Of a stretch of DNA of 10,749 nt, positions 8,097-10,749 are shown one piece after another. The number at the start of each line of letters is the position of its first letter. The first letter of the stretch is position 1. The stretch covers positions 1 to 10,749 of the forward strand of contig JASHZC010000218.1 in the NCBI GenBank assembly GCA_030042755.1. The letters are read 5' to 3'. Source of the DNA: Vulcanimicrobiota bacterium. Its GTDB lineage: Bacteria; Eremiobacterota; Eremiobacteria; Baltobacterales; Baltobacteraceae. The notes beneath the pieces are model-generated. The model had not been told where the DNA came from. It ran no database searches and saw only the letters and a program-made list of their open reading frames with translations. Position numbers and translations under genes: made by a program.

Positions 8097-8118
8097 AATG
8101 GTCGTCAAATGGTCGTCA
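8097..8118. repeat. Tandem 11-bp repeat, candidate integrase arm sites (site 1)
   Basis: Two perfect tandem copies of AATGGTCGTCA (8097-8107 and 8108-8118), one helical turn each, begin 132 bases from the anticodon of the tRNA half at 7925. The wider block 8077-8121 aligns without gaps to 10038-10082, at the same position relative to the second tRNA half, with about 28 of 45 bases identical by eye. Tandem direct repeats of 10-11 bases at fixed distance from a core are known arm-type binding sites of tyrosine integrases; that role here is inference. A further imperfect match, GCTTGTCGTTC, lies at 8050-8060. Confidence 0.5.
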
Positions 8119-8206
8119 GGCGCCCGATCGGAACACTGACGGGTCTCGGGTGTGTTTAGACATGCCTCGCGTCAACCACACGACTTTGGAATCCAATAGG
8201 CGAAAT

Positions 8207-8236
8207 TTGACAGGCTCGGCAGGGCGCTGATATGGT
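8207..8236 (+). promoter_or_regulatory. Sigma70-type promoter of the VOC-MarR operon
   Basis: A perfect -35 TTGACA (8207-8212) is followed after 18 bases by TATGGT (8231-8236), matching 4 of 6 bases of the -10 consensus. Transcription would start near 8243, about 30 bases before the VOC start codon. The -10 box touches the MarR-type palindrome at 8236-8252, so binding there would block polymerase. Confidence 0.7.
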
Positions 8237-8252
8237 TAGTTAGCCTAACTAA
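8236..8252. promoter_or_regulatory. Palindromic MarR-type operator
   Basis: TTAGTTAG-C-CTAACTAA is a perfect 17-base palindrome with 8-base half-sites around one central base. It overlaps the last base of the -10 box and the probable start point. This TAGTTAG/CTAACTA type of dyad and its placement are typical of MarR-family operators. The only DNA-binding protein in the operon is the MarR homologue at 8621, so autorepression is the natural inference. Confidence 0.78.
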
Positions 8253-8274
8253 TTACAGGGAGACCATTCTAACG

Positions 8275-8634
8275 ATGCTTACTACCACGGGCCTGTCCTT
8301 CGTGATGCTGGGCGCCGCCGATGTCGACGGCACGGCGAGTTTCTACCGCGAGACGCTCGGCTTGACCATGAGCGCGCGCTTTGAAGACTTTGCCTTTTTC
8401 GATGCGGGCGGCGTGACGCTCGCCCTCAGCGGCGACCTCGCCAGGCGAACCCCGCCGTCACCGTCGGAAACGTGCGAGTTCGCCTTCGGCGTCGTGAGCG
8501 TCGCCGCGGCGTACCAAACGCTGCGCGACCAGGTCGCGTTCGTGAACCAACCCCACCAGGTCAACGCCGAAAACTGGGCAGTCAGCTTTCACGATCCCGA
8601 AGGACATCTGCTTTCGTTGTATGGCCCGCAATAG
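8275..8634 (+). CDS. VOC-family (glyoxalase/bleomycin-resistance-like) protein
   Basis: A 119-residue single vicinal-oxygen-chelate domain protein. The N-terminal half shows the beta-alpha-beta pattern VMLGAADVDGTASFYRETLGL, and the C-terminal half ends WAVSFHDPEGHLLSLYGP. Members act as small-molecule-binding resistance proteins or as metal-dependent lyases, dioxygenases or isomerases. Two usual metal ligands seem absent: no His in the first strand (LSFVML), and Ser where many relatives have Glu after DPxGHLL. A binding or resistance role is therefore more likely than metal catalysis. The ATG at 8275 follows AGGGAGA by about 11 bases. The gene overlaps the MarR gene by 14 bases and is first in an operon with its own promoter and operator, suggesting induction by a toxic ligand that also releases MarR. 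Confidence 0.88.
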   Translation: MLTTTGLSFVMLGAADVDGTASFYRETLGLTMSARFEDFAFFDAGGVTLALSGDLARRTPPSPSETCEFAFGVVSVAAAYQTLRDQVAFVNQPHQVNAENWAVSFHDPEGHLLSLYGPQ

Positions 8635-9031
8635 GGCGGTTGCGGACCGGCTACATTCGATCGCGATTCGGATTCTACGTTATGCGCGTGAGACCGATCG
8701 CAAATCGGGGTTCGGCCCGGCTCGGCTCTCAGCGCTTTCGGTACTCGTCTACGGTGGGCCGTGCACGTTAGGAGAGCTCGCGCGGGCCGAACAGGTGACT
8801 GCGCCAACGATGACGCGCATCGTACAGGGCCTGGAAACCGATGGTTTGGCAGGGCGCGAGCCGTCACCGGACGACGCGCGCGCGTCGATCTTACGCGCGA
8901 CGGCAAAGGGAAGGAGTGCGCTCGAGCGCGTGCGCCAGGCGCGCTTACGCCGCATCGAAACCTTGCTGGAATCGGCAAGCGCCGATGACGTCGAACGCCT
9001 GCACGAAGCTCTCGATGCCGTATTTAGTTAG
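8621..9031 (+). CDS. MarR-family winged-helix repressor
   Basis: A 136-residue MarR regulator. Dimerisation helices (about 5-25 and 100-135) flank a winged helix. The HTH spans about 48-73 (CTLGELARAEQVTAPTMTRIVQGLE in pattern), followed by the wing REPSPDDARASILRATAKGR with the conserved Asp84/Asp85 and Arg87. The size is normal. The start ATG lies inside the end of the VOC gene, giving a 14-base overlap and probable translational coupling. It most likely binds the TTAGTTAGCCTAACTAA palindrome at 8236-8252 and represses both genes until a ligand, often a phenolic or other small toxic compound in this family, releases it. The operon sits on the segment bounded by tRNA halves, so it is plausible acquired cargo. 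Confidence 0.9.
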   Translation: MARNRAVADRLHSIAIRILRYARETDRKSGFGPARLSALSVLVYGGPCTLGELARAEQVTAPTMTRIVQGLETDGLAGREPSPDDARASILRATAKGRSALERVRQARLRRIETLLESASADDVERLHEALDAVFS

Positions 9032-9289
9032 CTTTGCTCTGGCGCCAAACGGGCATCCGCGGTCAGTAGCAAAGGTTCAAGAGCGCTCAAAACCTAGAAT
9101 TACGCTTCTGGCGTCGAGCACGCTCGATGTCGCGCTCTCGAAAAGCTGCCAGAGCTCCCCCGCCCACTGACAGAGAAGGCCGGGGTTCCCAAGATTCGTG
9201 CCCTGCGCAATCCAAGTAGGCGGTACGGCAAGGGAGGTCCCGCGCGGCACCGTCGAAGATGCCTTCAGGGTCGAGATTGCTCATAGCTT
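9032..9289. other. Intergenic region with inverted repeats, no clear gene
   Basis: These 258 bases follow the MarR stop. CTTTGCT (9032-9038) can pair with AGCAAAG (9068-9074) across a 29-base loop, but no T-run follows, so it is a poor terminator. A perfect inverted repeat TCGAGC-AC-GCTCGA lies at 9114-9127. On the minus strand a frame from GTG 9250 to TGA 9077 (57 residues) reads like protein but has no ATG or ribosome site. I see no promoter hexamers for the gene at 9290. Confidence 0.3.
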
Positions 9290-9820
9290 ATGATGAAGAA
9301 ACGCGCGTCAATCGTGACTCTTGCCGCTGTCGTCATTGGACTCGCGGCCCTGCCTGCCGTGGCTCGCACGATCTCTGCGACCGCCGCACCGAGCCAGGGC
9401 CCGATTCAAATCTCAGCTTGCCGTGCGACGTACGATTCAGACCAGCTGGTCGTGTTGCTCGACTTCAAGAATGCCGGCGACAAGGTGGCGACGAGCATAG
9501 CTTTTTCGTTTACTGCCGAGGACGCCTTCGGGAAATCCCTGCGCTATCTCCAGGTGGCGAGGGCGGGCGAGGTCGCGCCGGGATCGGAAGTCGACAACTG
9601 GCTGGGCGCGAGCGTTTCCCTCCCCGGTCCTATCGGCTCCGATCTCACCGACGTGACATGTTCGGTCCAAACGGTCCATTTCAAAGGTGGCGGCGAGTGG
9701 CATGCCGAGGACGCGGAGTCGATGCCGGGTTATCCTCCGACGCCGAATCCTGATGGGACGCCGCGGGGCCTCCGCCTTGGCCGTGCTGATCATGTGACCC
9801 AGCAGCACATACGTACATAG
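9290..9820 (+). CDS. Secreted protein of unknown function
   Basis: A 176-residue protein with a clear signal peptide: MMKKR, a hydrophobic core (8-22) and a likely cleavage after LPAVA (residue 25). The mature part looks like an all-beta, immunoglobulin-like domain (QLVVLLDFKNAGDKVATSIAFSF is strand-rich, reminiscent of 'extracellular additive' repeats), with two cysteines, Cys44 and Cys124, that could form a disulphide. The tail after about residue 145 is Pro-rich, then basic (RGLRLGRADHVTQQHIRT), and may be disordered or altered. Two ATG codons are adjacent (9290, 9293). No strong ribosome site is seen, AGGG at 9266 being too far away. I do not recognise the family. The gene is on the same strand as VOC-MarR but 258 bases away, and is the last gene before the second tRNA half. 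Confidence 0.72.
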   Translation: MMKKRASIVTLAAVVIGLAALPAVARTISATAAPSQGPIQISACRATYDSDQLVVLLDFKNAGDKVATSIAFSFTAEDAFGKSLRYLQVARAGEVAPGSEVDNWLGASVSLPGPIGSDLTDVTCSVQTVHFKGGGEWHAEDAESMPGYPPTPNPDGTPRGLRLGRADHVTQQHIRT

Positions 9821-9839
9821 ATTTCTCTGGCCTGAGCCC

Positions 9840-9877
9840 GCGAAGACCGCGTCGCAGATCTTTCGGACGCGTTTCGC
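9840..9877. terminator. Strong hairpin after the secreted-protein gene
   Basis: GCGAA + CGCGTC (9840-9844, 9848-9853) pair with GACGCG + TTCGC (9866-9871, 9873-9877), an 11-bp stem with a small internal loop and a 12-base loop. It starts 20 bases after the stop at 9820. The following bases, AAGTTTCTTGG, hold only a weak T-tract, so it may be a terminator or a structured end of the att region. Confidence 0.4.
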
Positions 9878-9885
9878 AAGTTTCT

Positions 9886-9934
9886 TGGTGGAGATGGGGG
9901 ACTGGAACCCCCGACCCCTTACATGCGAAGTAAA
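9886..9934 (-). other. Degenerate tRNA-Ala(CGC) 3' half, putative att site 2
   Basis: On the minus strand this reads TTTAC, loop TTCGCAT with anticodon CGC (9927-9925), GTAAG, a variable region GGGTC, GGGGG, TTCCAGT, CCCCC, then ATCTCC, A73 and CCA. The anticodon stem pairs in all 5 positions (one G:T) and the T-stem is perfect. The T-loop has C at position 57 and the acceptor strand is one base short. There is no recognisable D-arm or 5' acceptor strand upstream. It shares an identical 15-base block, 9914-9928, with the copy at 7954-7968. It is better preserved than site 1, hence probably younger. Confidence 0.75.
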
Positions 9935-10097
9935 CGCCGCTCGAAGCCTAGAGTGCGTACGAAACGCAGGGAATAGTCCATTTTTCTTGCTAGGTCAGGT
10001 TTGTCGACGCGGAATTGTCGTCCGCTAGCGTTCGCGATTTCCGCCAGCTTCCGCGTGAACTATCGTAAGATTGTCGTAAGGCCACCCAGCGCGCGAC
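9935..10097. other. Gene-free arm of att site 2
   Basis: This stretch links the second tRNA half to the next gene. It contains the candidate arm-type repeats and a further imperfect copy, AATTGTCGTCC (10013-10023). A minus-strand frame from about 10063 to the TAA at 9919-9921 is open for some 46 codons and ends inside the tRNA half, but it lacks a convincing start. The corresponding stretch beside site 1 does not keep a matching frame, so I do not call a gene. Confidence 0.35.
10058..10079. repeat. Tandem 11-bp repeat, candidate integrase arm sites (site 2)
   Basis: AACTATCGTAA (10058-10068) and GATTGTCGTAA (10069-10079) are imperfect tandem copies, beginning 133 bases from the anticodon of the second tRNA half. 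The first site has its tandem pair at 132 bases. The shared core is roughly TCGTMA. Same spacing, same 11-base period and same orientation argue for a conserved functional layout rather than chance. Confidence 0.45.
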
Positions 10098-10625
10098 TTA
10101 CCGCCGAACACAGAGACCCATCTCGTTGTATCGGAGGCCGGGGTGAATATGCGTAGGGCCTGACTCGACGATCGAGTACCCGTTCGCCGTCGGCGTAATT
10201 TTCTTCCGGACACCTGAATATGATGAGGTTTCAGAAAATTCGTTATTGAATTCGAGTAAAATGGACCGGTCCTTCCCTACAGTAAAGTAGGCCGCAGCGT
10301 AATCGCCCGGTCCACTGGTTCCAAGCATGATGTATTTGTCTATCTTGGGATCATAGCCGTAGTAATCTATGCCCACAGCTCCCTTTTCGGTATAGTGCAG
10401 CCACCCATCTTCCGGCGCCGACGTCACGACCGTCCACCTGGCGATTTCCGTCTTGCCGGTCGAGTACGTTATTTTCGAAGTACAAGCAAAGGTTCCGGAA
10501 AACCATGAGATTACGTTGAGATGATCGGCAGCGGAAGCTTCGGTCACGCCGGCATCGAGGGCGGGAGGCGTTAGGATCGGCGAAGTCACGGCCATGCTAA
10601 AAGCACAAAGCGCCACAATCCTCAT
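10098..10625 (-). CDS. Secreted beta-rich protein of unknown function
   Basis: A 175-residue protein starting at ATG 10625 (MRIVALCAFSMAV), with a signal peptide and likely cleavage near TEASA-AD (about residue 32). A GTG start at 10655 would add 10 residues and spoil the signal peptide; AAGG lies 10 bases before the ATG. The mature part is strand-rich: WFSGTFACTSKITY, then ARWTVVTSAPEDGWLHY, YYGYDPKIDKYIMLG and LLEFNNEF. It resembles a lipocalin-like or DUF1579-type small barrel. Cys48 and the C-terminal Cys172 could form a disulphide. I cannot name the family with certainty. Its start is 34 bases after the stop of the next gene on the same strand, so the two are probably co-transcribed. It lies on the element side of att site 2. 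Confidence 0.75.
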   Translation of the reverse strand: MRIVALCAFSMAVTSPILTPPALDAGVTEASAADHLNVISWFSGTFACTSKITYSTGKTEIARWTVVTSAPEDGWLHYTEKGAVGIDYYGYDPKIDKYIMLGTSGPGDYAAAYFTVGKDRSILLEFNNEFSETSSYSGVRKKITPTANGYSIVESGPTHIHPGLRYNEMGLCVRR

Positions 10626-10659
10626 TTGACGCGCTACCTTGAAGGTCGGCACCACCAGA

Positions 10660-10749
10660 TTACTGACCGGTATTCGGCAATACGCTGCGGGGCTGAAATT
10701 CGGGATCGCCGGTTTGCCACAAGACGAAGGCGAACCAATCTGCTTGGAG
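10660..10749 (-). CDS. C-terminal end of a gene running in from the right edge
   Basis: From the right edge the minus strand is open for 29 codons, ending at TAA 10662-10660. The residues (ADWFAFVLWQTGDPEFQPRS in pattern) look like genuine protein. The 'WF.FvL....DP' tail is reminiscent of the C-termini of some alpha/beta hydrolases and S9 peptidases, but this is too short for assignment. It is the probable upstream partner of the secreted-protein gene at 10625, with 34 bases between them. Confidence 0.5.
   Translation of the reverse strand, partial: LQADWFAFVLWQTGDPEFQPRSVLPNTGQ

Larger units (their letters stand above)
7925..9934. mobile_element. Putative cargo-only island between two tRNA-Ala 3' halves
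   Basis: The segment is bounded by two same-orientation tRNA-Ala(CGC) 3' halves 1961 bp apart. Because each half has lost its own 5' part, element DNA should lie on the higher-coordinate side of each half, so the unit would run from 7970 up to the second half. It contains the arm-like repeats at 8097-8118, the VOC-MarR operon and a secreted-protein gene, and no recombinase. It could be a decayed island or a small element mobilised by an integrase encoded elsewhere. The layout resembles tRNA-bounded islands such as tycheposons. Boundaries are inferred from repeats, not shown by comparison. Confidence 0.45.

Noticed and set aside
8062..8140. Possible integrase C-terminal remnant next to the first tRNA half
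   Set aside because: Short plus-strand frames (for example MVVKWSSGARSEH) recall tails of tRNA-targeting integrases, but no catalytic Arg/His/Tyr region is present and the length is under 60 codons. The tandem repeat alone explains the wording.
9886..9934. tmRNA 3' end instead of tRNA-Ala
   Set aside because: tmRNA also ends in an alanine-type acceptor and CCA, but here the anticodon arm, the variable region and the T-arm follow ordinary tRNA spacing with CGC in the anticodon position.
9919..10063. Minus-strand open stretch ending at the tRNA half (contains MDYSLRFVRTLGF)
   Set aside because: It has no credible start, overlaps the arm repeats, and the equivalent stretch beside site 1 does not maintain a related frame. 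Probably chance.
1..10749. CRISPR array, rRNA, intact tRNA or IS transposase
   Set aside because: No regularly spaced direct repeats, no rRNA-like blocks, no complete cloverleaf and no transposase motifs were seen on either strand.

Overview
The window is high-GC DNA from a bacterium, probably soil or environmental. Densely packed genes, GTG starts, a DUF5069 protein and a large XRE/STAND regulator would fit Eremiobacterota-like, actinobacterial or proteobacterial lineages. No rRNA or complete tRNA is present to settle the taxon.

Left part (1-6694). A divergent DUF5069 gene is cut by the left edge. Next to it lies an 824-residue XRE-HTH / STAND-ATPase / TPR-like regulator (359-2833). A tight same-strand operon follows: alpha/beta hydrolase (2964-3665), SnoaL/NTF2-like protein (3681-4115), ACMSD-type amidohydrolase or decarboxylase (4119-5087), and an MFS_3 exporter with a fused soluble C-terminal domain (5102-6694). 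Gaps inside the operon are 3 to 15 bases. The set reads as a small-molecule conversion and export module, perhaps for aromatic acid or polyketide-like compounds, with its own one-component regulator upstream. The substrate is unknown.

Middle (6698-8029). A convergent class-C beta-lactamase-like serine hydrolase ends 3 bases from the exporter. Its N-terminal reading frame runs straight through a degenerate 3' half of a tRNA-Ala(CGC) gene.

Right part (7925-10749). Two degenerate tRNA-Ala(CGC) 3' halves, in the same orientation, sit 1961 bp apart at 7925 and 9886. Each is followed, 132 or 133 bp from its anticodon, by two tandem 11-bp repeats that look like integrase arm-type sites. Between them lies a cargo segment: a VOC-MarR operon behind a clear promoter overlapped by a 17-bp palindromic operator, and a secreted protein. 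There is no integrase. To the right of the second site come another secreted-protein gene and the 3' end of a further gene, both on the minus strand. The simplest reading is serial integration of small tRNA-targeting elements, each leaving a displaced tRNA 3' half, with the functional tRNA and perhaps the integrase beyond the right edge. This tRNA-delimited, cassette-like layout is the most interesting signal here.
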